Under the pieces are notes generated by a model. The model did no database searches, had not been told where the DNA came from, and saw nothing but the letters and a program-made list of their open reading frames with translations. A stretch of 64,000 nucleotides of DNA from Sphingobium sp. V4 (GTDB taxonomy: Bacteria > Pseudomonadota > Alphaproteobacteria > Sphingomonadales > Sphingomonadaceae). Position numbers and translations under genes: made by a program. This document shows positions 36,678 through 47,575 of the stretch, piece by piece. Position 1 is the first letter of the stretch. The number at the start of each line of letters is the position of its first letter. The stretch covers positions 2,480,001-2,544,000 of the forward strand of contig NZ_CP081001.1 in NCBI RefSeq assembly GCF_029590555.1, read 5' to 3'.

Positions 36678-36717
36678 AGCCGGCAAAGCGAATGTCCGGG
36701 GGACATTCGCCGGCTTT
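36676..36717 (+). terminator. Terminator of guaA
   Basis: A long stem: AAAGCCGG (36676-36683) with CCGGCTTT, and inside it GCGAATGTCC/GGACATTCGC (36688-36697 with 36701-36710). The arm ends in CTTTATT. The hairpin starts on the guaA stop codon. Confidence 0.85.
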
Positions 36718-36720
36718 ATT

Positions 36721-36738
36721 CGGCTGCGTAAGCAGCCG
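36721..36738. other. Tetraloop hairpin downstream of guaA
   Basis: CGGCTGC-GTAA-GCAGCCG, a perfect 7-bp stem with a GNRA-type tetraloop, 4 bp after the guaA terminator and about 85 bp before the aminotransferase start. Confidence 0.5.
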
Positions 36739-36821
36739 TGGGTGTCAGGTATAATGGCCGTCCGGGGGATCGCCATCCGGTCAGCTCGGCCGCGCAAGCG
36801 GCAGCAGCGGTGGAGCGTGAC

Positions 36822-37994
36822 ATGACCAGCGCCGCCCTCGGCCACCCCGTCTATCGGGACATGCCGACCACCATCTTCGAACATATGTCCGCCCGCGCGC
36901 GGGAAACCGGCGCGATCAATCTGGGGCAGGGCTTTCCCGAAGGCCCCGGCCCCCGCGCCGTCCTGCAAGCCGCCGCCGACGCGCTGCTGACCCGATCCAG
37001 CCAATATCCGCCGATGGCCGGTCTGCCCGAACTGCGCGCGGCGGTCGCCGACCATTATGACCGCCACCAGCAGCTCGATCTTTACGAGCAGGAGGTGATC
37101 GTCACTTCCGGCGCGACCGAGGCGATCGCGGCCAGCCTGCTCGCACTGGTGAAACCCGGCGACGAAGTGCTGATGCTCGCCCCGCTCTACGACGCCTATC
37201 TGCCGCTCGTGGAGCGCGTGGGCGGCGTCGCGAAAGTGGTGACGCTGACCCCGCCCGACTGGCGCGTGACCCACGACGCGCTGGCAGCGGCCATCACCCC
37301 GCGCACCCGCATCCTCCTCATGAACAATCCGGTGAATCCTACCGGCATCGTGCTGCGCGAGGCGGAACTGGCGCTGCTCGCCGACCTCTGCGTTGCGCAT
37401 GACCTGATCGCCATCTGCGACGAAGTCTGGGAGCAAAGCGTCTATGACGATGTCGCCCACCGCCCGCTGATGGCCTTTCCGGGGATGCGCGACCGCACCG
37501 TCAAGATCGGGTCGGCGGGCAAGATCTTTTCCGTCACCGGCTGGAAGGTCGGCTGGATGTGCGCCGCCCCGCCGATCGCTACCCTGCTCGCCCGCGCCCA
37601 CCAGTTCCTGACCTTCACGACCCCGCCCGGCCTGCAATGGGCCGTGGCGGAGGGGCTGGGCTACCCCGACGCCTGGTTCGCCGAGCAGCGCGCCGCCTAT
37701 CAGGCCTCGCGCGACCGGCTGGCGGCCGGCCTCGTGGCGGCGGGCTATGTCGTCCAGCCCAGCGCCGCCACCTGGTTCCTGTCGATCGACCTGCCCGCAT
37801 CGGGGATCGCGCTGGACGATGTGACCTTCTGCAACCGCATCATCGACGAAGCCGGTGTGGCAGCGATCCCGATCAGCGCCTTCTACCCCGACGCATCCGT
37901 CACCCATCTCGTCCGTCTCTGCTTTTCCAAGACGGACGCGATGCTGGATCAGGCGATCGCGCGGCTCGCCGCCTTCCGCGCGACGCTGGGCTGA
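36822..37994 (+). CDS. Class I/II PLP-dependent aminotransferase
   Basis: A 390-residue fold-type I aminotransferase with PLP-binding Lys K234 in SAGKIFSVTGWKVGW. The conserved NPVNPTG (169-175), the DEVWEQ motif and late RLCFSKTD Arg that binds the substrate carboxylate are present. It resembles the methionine/kynurenine aminotransferase group (YbdL-like), but the amino donor cannot be fixed. Start at 36822 is taken because the upstream frame has no conservation. Its 3' end overlaps the convergent membrane gene by 46 bp. Confidence 0.88.
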   Translation: MTSAALGHPVYRDMPTTIFEHMSARARETGAINLGQGFPEGPGPRAVLQAAADALLTRSSQYPPMAGLPELRAAVADHYDRHQQLDLYEQEVIVTSGATEAIAASLLALVKPGDEVLMLAPLYDAYLPLVERVGGVAKVVTLTPPDWRVTHDALAAAITPRTRILLMNNPVNPTGIVLREAELALLADLCVAHDLIAICDEVWEQSVYDDVAHRPLMAFPGMRDRTVKIGSAGKIFSVTGWKVGWMCAAPPIATLLARAHQFLTFTTPPGLQWAVAEGLGYPDAWFAEQRAAYQASRDRLAAGLVAAGYVVQPSAATWFLSIDLPASGIALDDVTFCNRIIDEAGVAAIPISAFYPDASVTHLVRLCFSKTDAMLDQAIARLAAFRATLG

Positions 37995-38461
37995 CGCACG
38001 ATCATGGCGCCCAGGATCAGCATGGCGACCAGCAGCAGCGCCTGCGCGGCGAGGAAGGGCGGCTCCGTCCCGGTCGGCGCCAAGGCGTTGAGCGCCGGCA
38101 CCTTCAGGAAGCTCTGCACGACCAGCACGAACAGGTTGAGCCACAGCGCCACCGTCGCGCTCACCGCGTAAATCGTCCGCGCCCGGCCGCGCAGCTTCAG
38201 GCCAAAGAGCGCGACGAAGGCGACGATCAGCACCAGCGTCGAAAGGATGCCCACCCCGATCGCCGGCGTGAACCCACGGAACGGAAAGAGGAAACCGGTC
38301 AGGCTGGTCAGCAGGGTGGTGACGAGGAACAAGGCCTGCACCCGCGGCAGGAACCGCCCCTTCGCCTGCGCCAGCAAGGCGACAAGGCCAGCGACGATGC
38401 CGACCAGGCTGATCGCGACATGCAGCGCGATGAAGGCTGGAATGGAAAGACCGAGGATCAT
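37949..38461 (-). CDS. Uncharacterised four-helix membrane protein
   Basis: A 170-residue integral membrane protein with about five hydrophobic segments (8-30, 40-60, 66-90, 100-122, 137-157). The start at 38461 is supported by AAGGAGAAGC. No family recognised beyond a generic inner-membrane protein. It converges on, and overlaps by 46 bp, the aminotransferase gene. Confidence 0.72.
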   Translation of the reverse strand: MILGLSIPAFIALHVAISLVGIVAGLVALLAQAKGRFLPRVQALFLVTTLLTSLTGFLFPFRGFTPAIGVGILSTLVLIVAFVALFGLKLRGRARTIYAVSATVALWLNLFVLVVQSFLKVPALNALAPTGTEPPFLAAQALLLVAMLILGAMIVRQPSVARKAASRAIA

Positions 38462-38493
38462 GATGCTTCTCCTTGGGAAAACAGGCACTCCAC

Positions 38494-38524
38494 CCGTCAT
38501 CCCCGCGCAGGCGGGAAATGACGG
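38494..38524. repeat. REP-like intergenic palindrome, copy 2
   Basis: CCGTCAT..CCCGC (38494-38506) pairs with GCGGG..ATGACGG (38511-38524) with a small mismatch. It sits between the membrane protein gene and the SDR gene and resembles the palindromes near 22757 and 50501. Confidence 0.55.
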
Positions 38525-38530
38525 AGAAGG

Positions 38531-39316
38531 TCAGGCCGTCTTGCGATAGCGCGCCGCTGCATCCTTCAGCGACAGATTGGGCCGCAACGCCGCCCGCGCG
38601 GCGAGATAGGCGTCGAGGTCGCCCCGGTCCGGCAGCGCCGGAATGGTGATCGCCTCGCCCATGTCCAGCCCGGCCAGCGCCGCATCGACCATCACCTCGA
38701 CATCCATCACCATCTCGGCCGGAATTCCCGCGATCTGCTCCTCGGTCCAGATCGGCGTCCGGGTGATCCCCGGCAGCACTGCCTGCACCCGCACGCCCTT
38801 GCCGCCCAGTTCGACCTGCAACGCCTCGGTAAAGGCCAGCACATAGGCCTTGCTCGCCGGATAGACGGCAGTGAAGCCGTCGGGCATCAGCGCCGTGACC
38901 GACGTGATGTTGATGAGCGTCCCCGCCCCCGTCGCCGCAAACCGGGGCGCGACCGCGCGGGACAGCCGCGTCACGGCCAGGATGTTGAGGTCGATCAGGC
39001 CGGTCAGATAGGCCGGATCGGTCTCGACGAAGCTCTGTTCGCCAGCGATCCCGGCATTGTTGATGAGGCCCGTGATGGCGTCATCGTCGCGCAGCCGCGC
39101 CTCGATCCGGGCCAGGTCATCGGCCTTGGCCAGATCGGCGGCGATCACTTCGACGCCAACGCCGGCTTCGGCCCGCAATTGCGCCGCCAGCGCCTCCAGC
39201 TTCTCCGCCCGTCGGGCGACCAGGATCAGATTGGCGCCGCGCCTGGCAAAGCGATCGGCATAGACCGCGCCGATGCCGTCCGACGCGCCGGTGATGAGGA
39301 TGGTTTCATTGGTCAT
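38531..39316 (-). CDS. Short-chain dehydrogenase/reductase
   Basis: A 261-residue NAD(P)-dependent oxidoreductase with a Rossmann fold: cofactor motif TGASDGIG (9-16), NNAG, catalytic SVTAL.. and YPASK with Tyr and Lys. AGGAGA supports the ATG at 39316. It lies upstream of nothing recognisable in a pathway, so the substrate is unknown. The next gene on the strand is an alpha/beta hydrolase. Confidence 0.88.
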   Translation of the reverse strand: MTNETILITGASDGIGAVYADRFARRGANLILVARRAEKLEALAAQLRAEAGVGVEVIAADLAKADDLARIEARLRDDDAITGLINNAGIAGEQSFVETDPAYLTGLIDLNILAVTRLSRAVAPRFAATGAGTLINITSVTALMPDGFTAVYPASKAYVLAFTEALQVELGGKGVRVQAVLPGITRTPIWTEEQIAGIPAEMVMDVEVMVDAALAGLDMGEAITIPALPDRGDLDAYLAARAALRPNLSLKDAAARYRKTA

Positions 39317-39383
39317 GGGAAGTCTCCTGTGAAGAACCTCCGTCCGCTTCTCTACACGCTCGAAACGAACGAAGCCGGATTTG

Positions 39384-40214
39384 TCAGCCGTTGATGAAAT
39401 CGAGCAGGTCGGCATTGAACCGATCCTGATGGGTGACCGTCAGTCCATGATCGGCCCCTTCATACACCATCAGCACCGCCTGCGTAACGATCTTGACTGT
39501 CGAGAGGGCAGAGGCGCCGATCGGGACGATCTGGTCGTCGTCGCCATGCAGGACGAGCGTGGGCACATCGACCTTGGCGAGGTCGGCGTGGAAATCGCTC
39601 TCCGAAAACGCGCGGATCGAATCGAGCTGCCCCTTCAGGCCGCCCATCATCCCCTGCCGCCAGAATTCCTCGCGAACCCCCTCGGAGATCACCGCGCCGT
39701 CGCGATTATAGCCGTAGAAGGGGATGGTCAGATCCTTGAAGAACTGGCTGCGATTGTCGAACGTGCCCTTGCGGATGCCGTCGAACACGTCGATCGGCAG
39801 CCCGCCCGGATGGGCCTCGGTCTTCAGCATCAGCGGCGGCACCGCGCCGATCAGCGCCAGCTTGGCCACGCGGCTCGTGCCATGGCGGCCGACATAGCGG
39901 GTGACTTCGCCGCCCCCGGTCGAATGGCCGACCAGCACCACATCGTGCAGGTCCAGAGCCGCGATCAGGTCGGCCAGATCGTCGGCATATTGGTCCATAT
40001 TGTTATTGTCCCACGTCTGGTCCGACCGGCCATGGCTGCGGCGGTCATGGGCAATGGTGCGAAAGCCCTGATTGGCGAAAAACACCATCTGCGCATCCCA
40101 GGCGTCGGCGCTCAGCGGCCAGCCATGGGAAAAGACGATCGGCTGGCCATCGCGCGGCCCCCAGTCCTTGTAGAAGATGCGGGTGCCGTCCTTGGTGGTG
40201 ACGAAATTGCTCAT
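39384..40214 (-). CDS. Alpha/beta hydrolase (non-heme chloroperoxidase/esterase-like)
   Basis: A 276-residue alpha/beta hydrolase. Catalytic Ser S98 is in GHSTGGG, the Asp in [10 protein letters not shown] and the His in GADHGL. The [10 protein letters not shown] and DRRSHGRSD segments fit the non-heme haloperoxidase/arylesterase branch. Cytosolic, with no signal peptide. It is divergent from the GlxA-type regulator gene, which may control it; the SDR gene is 68 bp downstream on the same strand. Confidence 0.88.
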   Translation of the reverse strand: MSNFVTTKDGTRIFYKDWGPRDGQPIVFSHGWPLSADAWDAQMVFFANQGFRTIAHDRRSHGRSDQTWDNNNMDQYADDLADLIAALDLHDVVLVGHSTGGGEVTRYVGRHGTSRVAKLALIGAVPPLMLKTEAHPGGLPIDVFDGIRKGTFDNRSQFFKDLTIPFYGYNRDGAVISEGVREEFWRQGMMGGLKGQLDSIRAFSESDFHADLAKVDVPTLVLHGDDDQIVPIGASALSTVKIVTQAVLMVYEGADHGLTVTHQDRFNADLLDFING

Positions 40215-40342
40215 GATGAAAGTCCCTTCTGCATTGGAAGAGCGTCTCTCTCGCCCTGTGCTTGCAGTTTTAGGGGTAATGACGGAGGATCGGGATTGGC
40301 GGTCCCGACATTAAGCGGGCCGATTCCGACAAAGGCTGTCCC

Positions 40343-41326
40343 ATGGACGCGACGCAGAACCCAAAGGCCGAAATCGGCATCCTCCTCTACCGCGACTGCC
40401 AGCAGGCGATGGTCCATGGCATGACCGACCTCATCGCCATCGCCGGGCAATTTTCGGGCCAGCATGGCGGCCCGCCGTTACGCGTCAGCCATTGGCGGAT
40501 GCAGGCCGACGGCAGCTTCGCCCGCTGCCATGATACGCATGACGGGCGGCCCGGCGCACCGGACATCTGGCTCGTCCCCGGCCGCCTGTCCGGCGTGCCC
40601 GACGCGGAGGAAGCAGCCCCCTATGCCCGCTGGCTGCTGGACCGGCACGCCCAGGGCGCGACCCTCGCTTCCAATTGCGGTGGCGCCTTCCTGCTGGCGG
40701 CGACCGGCCTGCTTGATGGCCGGCCCGCCACGACCCACTGGTGGTTCGCCGAACCGTTCCGCGCCCGCTTCCCCGCCGTGAAGCTGGACTGCGACCGGAT
40801 CGTCATCGACGATGGCGATCTCATCACGGCTGGCGGGTTGATGGCGTGGACCGATCTGGGCCTGCGGCTGGTCGACCGGCTGCTCGGGCCGACCGTGATG
40901 CTCGATACGGCCAAGTTCCTGCTGGTCGATACGGCCGGGCGCGAGCAGAAGCATTTTGCCCGCTTCATGCCGCGCATGACCCATGGCGACGAGCCGATCC
41001 TGAAGGTCCAGCACTGGCTCGCCGCGCGGGAGGCCAAGTCCGTCACCACCGCCGAGATGGCGGCGCAGGCGGCGCTGGAGGAACGCACCTTCCAGCGTCG
41101 CTTCAAGGCGGCGACGGGCATGACCCCGATCGAATATGTCCAGCATCTGCGCATCGCCACGGCGCGCGAGCATCTGGAATTCACCCGGCGCACCATCGAC
41201 CAGATCGCCTGGAGCGTCGGTTACGAGGATTCCGCGGCCTTCCGCAAACTGTTCCACCGCCTCGTCGGCCTGTCCCCCGGCGACTATCGCACCCGCTTCG
41301 CCGCACCAAGCGCAGAGGCAGCCTGA
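40343..41326 (+). CDS. GlxA family AraC-type transcriptional regulator
   Basis: A 327-residue regulator with an N-terminal DJ-1/PfpI (class-I glutamine amidotransferase-like) domain (ASNCGGAFLLA nucleophile elbow with Cys) and a C-terminal AraC helix-turn-helix pair (about 225-320: SVTTAEMAAQAALEERTFQRRF, RRTIDQIAWSVGYEDSAAFRKLF). It probably responds to a small metabolite. The divergent SDR/alpha-beta hydrolase genes are the natural candidates for control. Confidence 0.88.
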   Translation: MDATQNPKAEIGILLYRDCQQAMVHGMTDLIAIAGQFSGQHGGPPLRVSHWRMQADGSFARCHDTHDGRPGAPDIWLVPGRLSGVPDAEEAAPYARWLLDRHAQGATLASNCGGAFLLAATGLLDGRPATTHWWFAEPFRARFPAVKLDCDRIVIDDGDLITAGGLMAWTDLGLRLVDRLLGPTVMLDTAKFLLVDTAGREQKHFARFMPRMTHGDEPILKVQHWLAAREAKSVTTAEMAAQAALEERTFQRRFKAATGMTPIEYVQHLRIATAREHLEFTRRTIDQIAWSVGYEDSAAFRKLFHRLVGLSPGDYRTRFAAPSAEAA

Positions 41327-41359
41327 GTATTTATATAGTTAGCTAACTATTGAAATACT
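41326..41359. other. AT-rich extended palindrome after the GlxA-type gene
   Basis: A 34-bp inverted repeat with two mismatched pairs: AGTATTT at 41326-41332, ATAGTTAGCTAACTAT at 41335-41350 (perfect 16 bp) and AAATACT at 41353-41359. It begins at the last base of the regulator's stop codon in a GC-rich genome. It may be a terminator or an operator for rmuC; no T-run follows. Confidence 0.55.
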
Positions 41360-41451
41360 TACTTATCGTTTCAACTGTCCATGTCGCTGTCGGACTTGCG
41401 GCTCGCCGCCCATGTCGCTAGGTTCCCGTTTCGTTCCCAAAAGGACCAGAT

Positions 41452-42933
41452 ATGGACAGCCCGGCCGCTCTTCTCCTCCTCGTCGCCCTCCTGATCGGCC
41501 TTGCGGTCGGCTGGCTGTTGCGGACCCGGTCGGCTGCCCCGCTCATGGCCGAAAAGGCCGATCTTGCCGCGAAGCTCGACACCGCGACGGCCCAGCGTAA
41601 TGGCGCCATCGCCGAACTGGCGGTGGAAAAGGAACGGGTCGCGCAGGCCGCGACCCATGTCGCCCGCCTCGAAGCAGCGCAGGTCGCCGCTGACCAGAGG
41701 TTGGAGGCGGTGCAATCCGCTGCTGCCCGGCGTCTCGACGCTGTCCAGGCCGAGCGGGAGGCCGCGCTGCGCGATCTCGCCGCGCTCCAGTCCGACACCC
41801 AGGCCCGCACCCAGGCGTTCGAGCAGCAGATCGCCGCGCTCAAGGACGCCAAGGAACAGCTTTCCGCCCAGTTCAGCGAGATTGGCGGCAAGCTGCTCGA
41901 CCAGGCACAAACCCAGTTCCTGACCCGCGCCGACCAGCGCTTCGCCCAGGCGAGCGAAAAGAGCGAGGCGCAGCTCAAGACCCTTCTCTCGCCCGTGGAA
42001 ACCACGCTCAAACGCTATGAGGAAGGCCTCGCCCGTGTCGAGAAGGACCGGGTCGGCAGCTATGCCGAACTGCGGGAGGCGATCGCGCAGGTCCATCAGG
42101 GTCAGGGCCAGGTTCGCGAGGAAACGGCCAAGCTCGTCAATGCGCTCCGCGCCGCGCCCAAGACCCGCGGCCGCTGGGGCGAGCAGCAGTTCAAGAACCT
42201 CATCGAAACCGCCGGCCTCTCCCCCTTCGTGGATTTCCAGGAGGAAGTCTCCGTCACCGTGGAGGACGGCCGGCTGCGCCCGGATTTCATCATCCGCCTG
42301 CCCGGCGACCAGCAACTGGTGGTCGACGTCAAATGCTCGCTGGAAGCCTATCTCAACGCCGTCGACCAGGTCGATTCCGCCTCTCGCGAGCGCTATCTGG
42401 CGGACCATGCCCGCGCCGTGCGAACCCATGCCGACGCGCTGGGGCGCAAGGCCTATTGGGAACAGTTCGCCAAGGCGCCCGACTTCGTCATCATGTATGT
42501 CCCCGGCGACAATTTCGTCACCGCGGCGCTGGAGGCGGACATGGACCTGTGGGAACGCGCCGCGCGCAACCGCGTCATCATCTGCGGCCCCGCCACCTTC
42601 CTCCCCCTCGCCCGCACGCTGGCGGGCCACTGGCGCCAGGCGAAGATGCAGGAACAGGCGCAGCAGGTGGGCCAGCTCGGCAAGGAACTGTACGAGCGCC
42701 TGTCCGTCGCCGCGACCCATCTCAAGCGCCTCGGCTCCGGGCTCAACAGCGCCGTCTCCAACTACAACAGCTTCATCGGCAGTTTCGAGAGCCGCGTCCT
42801 CGCGACCGGCCGCAAGTTCCGCGACCTCGACATCGAGACCGGCGGCAAGGACATAGAGGCCATGGAACCGCTCGACGTGCTGGCGCGCGACCCGCAGGTG
42901 GACGAGGCGCGGGCGCTGCCGGCGGCGGAATGA
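41452..42933 (+). CDS. rmuC: DNA recombination protein RmuC
   Basis: A 493-residue protein with an N-terminal membrane anchor (about 5-23), a long coiled coil (about 25-170) and a nuclease-like domain (about 180-430) with ARGRWGE-like TRGRWGEQQFKNLIE, RPDFIIRLPGDQQLVVDVKC, where D and K fit the PD-(D/E)xK core, and YVPGDNFV. It limits inversions at short repeats in E. coli. Single gene on the plus strand. Confidence 0.93.
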   Translation: MDSPAALLLLVALLIGLAVGWLLRTRSAAPLMAEKADLAAKLDTATAQRNGAIAELAVEKERVAQAATHVARLEAAQVAADQRLEAVQSAAARRLDAVQAEREAALRDLAALQSDTQARTQAFEQQIAALKDAKEQLSAQFSEIGGKLLDQAQTQFLTRADQRFAQASEKSEAQLKTLLSPVETTLKRYEEGLARVEKDRVGSYAELREAIAQVHQGQGQVREETAKLVNALRAAPKTRGRWGEQQFKNLIETAGLSPFVDFQEEVSVTVEDGRLRPDFIIRLPGDQQLVVDVKCSLEAYLNAVDQVDSASRERYLADHARAVRTHADALGRKAYWEQFAKAPDFVIMYVPGDNFVTAALEADMDLWERAARNRVIICGPATFLPLARTLAGHWRQAKMQEQAQQVGQLGKELYERLSVAATHLKRLGSGLNSAVSNYNSFIGSFESRVLATGRKFRDLDIETGGKDIEAMEPLDVLARDPQVDEARALPAAE

Positions 42934-42992
42934 CGCCGCTCAGGCGCCCGTCTGATGCCGCCCTTGCAGCGGGCGGCCGATAGAGACGGGCA

Positions 42993-44798
<1,806 letters not shown>

Positions 44799-44963
44799 CG
44801 GCGCCCGATAGCAGCGATTACACGCCCTGTCAGCACGGCAGAAGCAGGTTCGCGCCGCAGTATGCAAGTCCTGTCCGCTGTGCTAGGATGTCGCTACCTT
44901 TTGCGGGGTCGCACCATAATCAGAAACGGCTGTACATATCCGCATCAAGGGGAAATTTTGGCA

Positions 44964-45776
44964 ATGCTGAAGACCGTTTCCGCGCTACTCACGACGGCAG
45001 CCCTGGTCGCGACGCCGATCGCGGCGAATGCGCAGACAAATATGAGTTCATCCGGCCAGACCTACAAGGACGGCACCACCAAAGGCGCCTCCTCCGGTCG
45101 CCGCGCGCAGGAACGCGCAACGCGCGAAATCCCCCGCTGTACCCGGATGCTCGGCACCGTCGCGATCGTGGAGCCGGACAATCAGTGGTGGCGCGAACTG
45201 AACCTGGGCAGCCCGGAGGCGATCCTAAAGGTCTTCATCCAGCAGTCGGGCTGCTTCCGCATGGTCAATCGCGGACGGGCGATGGCGAGCCGCGCGATGG
45301 AACGCGCAATGGCCGATTCGGGTGAACTCCAGGCGGGGTCGAACCTGGGCAAGGGCCAGGTGAAAGCGGCTGATTATTATCTGGAGCCGGACATCGTCTC
45401 TTCGAACCGCAATTCGGGCGGCGGCGGCATCGGCGGCGCGCTCGGCGGCCTGATGGGCGGTTTCGGCGGCGCGATCCTGGGCGGCCTCAACATCAAGAAG
45501 AAAGAGGCCAACGTCACTCTCTCGATCGTAAACGCACGCACGACCGAGGAAGAGGCGCTGACCGAAGGCTATGCGCGCAAGACCGACATCGGCTTCGGCG
45601 GCGGCGCGGGCGGCGGCTGGTGGGGCGGTTTCGCCGCGGCCGGCGGCAGCGGCTACCAGAATACGGAGATCGGCCAGGTGATCGTGCTCGCCTATCTCGA
45701 CGCCTATACCAAGCTGGTGACGCAACTCGGTGGGCTGCCCGCCAATGCGGCCGCGGCGGCGCCCGTCGCGCAATAA
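44964..45776 (+). CDS. CsgG/HfaB-like secreted protein
   Basis: A 270-residue protein with a signal peptide (MLKTVSALLTTAALVATPIAANA) and AAGGGG before the ATG at 44964. After it come CTRMLGTVAIVEPDN, QQSGCFRMVNRG and ADYYLEPDIV, which fit the CsgG superfamily (curli export channel, and HfaB of holdfast attachment), then a Gly-rich hydrophobic stretch (about 150-185) and strands. No lipobox is visible, and curli or holdfast genes are absent, so a pore role is inferred only. Confidence 0.65.
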   Translation: MLKTVSALLTTAALVATPIAANAQTNMSSSGQTYKDGTTKGASSGRRAQERATREIPRCTRMLGTVAIVEPDNQWWRELNLGSPEAILKVFIQQSGCFRMVNRGRAMASRAMERAMADSGELQAGSNLGKGQVKAADYYLEPDIVSSNRNSGGGGIGGALGGLMGGFGGAILGGLNIKKKEANVTLSIVNARTTEEEALTEGYARKTDIGFGGGAGGGWWGGFAAAGGSGYQNTEIGQVIVLAYLDAYTKLVTQLGGLPANAAAAAPVAQ

Positions 45777-45827
45777 GACGACGATCGCAGAGTCATGAAG
45801 GCGCGGCTGGAAACGGCCGCGCCTCTT

Positions 45828-46871
45828 TCATGTCTGGCTGGGTGCGGCATCCGGCAAGGAAGCCCGCGCCGCGCTGCGCCGCTTCCACCAGGCCAGGATG
45901 GCCTCTCCGGCGGGACGTTCGACCAGGCGGTTGATCGCGGTCCCCAGCAGCAATGCGACGGCGAACGCCGCCGCAAAGCCGATCCAGGGACTGTAACCGG
46001 CCTTGGCGCATTCCAGCATGACGACGAAGCCGACATGCTGGTGGATTAGGTAGAAGGAATAGCTGATCCCGCCCAGCCAGACGAGCGGTCGCAAGCTGAC
46101 GAAGCGGAGATAGCCATGGACGAGCGCCACGAAGGCGAGCAGCAGGATGCAGCCGACAATGGCGACATCCCAGCTCTCCATCGTCGCGATCGACAGCAAC
46201 GCCAGCGCCGCATAGGGCGCCTGCTGCCGCAGCCTGCGCTGGCCGCGCCAGACCCGATAGGCCAGCATCCCGATGATGAAGAAGGGGGCATAGCGCAGCA
46301 CCAGCAGCATGATGATGCGCTCGGGCATGTCGGGCCAAATCCAGAACAGCCAGCGCAGCATCAGCCAACCCGCCAGCAGCGGCTCCAGCCGCCGCATCCC
46401 GGTGAATTTCCAGATCGCGATCATGCAGAAATAGAAGGCGATTTCGACCGTCAGGGTCCAATAGGCGCCATCCACCTCCGGAAGGAAGGCGAAGCCCTGC
46501 AACATGGTGACATTGGCGAGGATCGCCACCGGCCCGATCAGCAGCTGAGTCGCCTGCGCCAGATATTCGATCGACAGCGTCAGCAGCATCGCCACGAGAT
46601 AGGCGGGATAGAGTCGGGCAAAACGATTGACGACGAAATCAGCGACGGACCGGATTCGGTCCAGCGTGAAGAAGATGGCAAAGCCGGATATGGTGAAGAA
46701 GAGCAACACCCGGTAATTGCCGCCGGGAAAGCTGAACGGCACATGCGCGGCCTGCGGAAACAGCTCGTGGAAGCGGGTCGAATAGTGGAAGATCAGCACG
46801 CACAATGCGCCGATGCCCCGGAGCGCGTCCAATTCCGTCAAGCGGTTGCGGGAAGGCGGCGTTCCGACCAT
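45828..46871 (-). CDS. Acyltransferase-3 family membrane protein
   Basis: A 347-residue protein with about ten helices and the acyltransferase_3 signature LTELDALRGIGALCVLIFHYS (Arg and His) and FFTISGFAIFF. It transfers acyl groups to surface glycans or lipids in other systems. No glycan cluster surrounds it. The C-terminus is Ala/Ser/Arg-rich. Confidence 0.88.
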   Translation of the reverse strand: MVGTPPSRNRLTELDALRGIGALCVLIFHYSTRFHELFPQAAHVPFSFPGGNYRVLLFFTISGFAIFFTLDRIRSVADFVVNRFARLYPAYLVAMLLTLSIEYLAQATQLLIGPVAILANVTMLQGFAFLPEVDGAYWTLTVEIAFYFCMIAIWKFTGMRRLEPLLAGWLMLRWLFWIWPDMPERIIMLLVLRYAPFFIIGMLAYRVWRGQRRLRQQAPYAALALLSIATMESWDVAIVGCILLLAFVALVHGYLRFVSLRPLVWLGGISYSFYLIHQHVGFVVMLECAKAGYSPWIGFAAAFAVALLLGTAINRLVERPAGEAILAWWKRRSAARASLPDAAPSQT

Positions 46872-47003
46872 GCGCTCTCATAGCAACAGGACAGCAACGA
46901 ATCCGTTACTATCGTGGTTAACAGCAACGTTCGATTCCGCGATTTTTTGCTGCTTCCTTTCCAAATTGAGACATTATGCCGCTGCGGACAGATCTTCGGC
47001 CGC

Positions 47004-47540
47004 TCAGCGTGGCGACTCGGCAGCCCGTTTCAGTCCCGCCAATTGTTCCGCCAGCACCTGATCCACCAAAGGCGCCATCTTCGCGGCGCCTCCCCGCAGA
47101 TAGCCTCCGACGACATAGGTCATCGTGATCTTGACCCCCTGTCCAACCGGCTGGATGGCGAAGTCCAGTGCGCCGGTAACACCCTCGGTCTGGAGCGGCC
47201 CCAATCCCCCGACAAGCCGCAATTGCTTGCCAGGAACGGCATAGACGACGCGTGCATGTTCGATCGATCCCGCCGTCCCACTTTTCGCCGGGATGGTTTC
47301 GCAGAAACAGCCGCCCGCCTGTGGCACCAAGGTCATGTTGGCGGAATCGCCGCTATAAGTGTGCGCGTCATTCCACCACCGACCGGGCAACGCCAGCAAG
47401 GCGTAGACAGCCTCTGGCCCGGCCGCGATCTCGACGCTGGCTTGGGTCGCAAAACCATTCTCGCCCGCGCCCGTAACAGCAGAATGGGCCGGTGCGGCCA
47501 TCGCCACGCCAGCCCATGCCAGTAACCTCGAAATGCCCAT
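47004..47540 (-). CDS. Secreted SRPBCC-family protein
   Basis: A 178-residue protein with a signal peptide (MGISRLLAWAGVAMAAPAHS) and a START/Bet v1-like fold: helix EAVYALLALPGRWWND, TYSGD, and C-terminal helix LVDQVLAEQLAGLKRAA. The pocket may bind a lipid or aromatic ligand. It is 35 bp downstream of adk, where the alpha ribosomal operon usually begins. Confidence 0.75.
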   Translation of the reverse strand: MGISRLLAWAGVAMAAPAHSAVTGAGENGFATQASVEIAAGPEAVYALLALPGRWWNDAHTYSGDSANMTLVPQAGGCFCETIPAKSGTAGSIEHARVVYAVPGKQLRLVGGLGPLQTEGVTGALDFAIQPVGQGVKITMTYVVGGYLRGGAAKMAPLVDQVLAEQLAGLKRAAESPR

Positions 47541-47575
47541 GGCTGCCTCCCCTCGTTCCCGGAGGGCAGTCTAGC

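Noticed and set aside
36225..38144. 639-residue minus-strand frame opposite guaA and the aminotransferase
   Set aside because: Antisense shadow; the real genes here carry all catalytic motifs.
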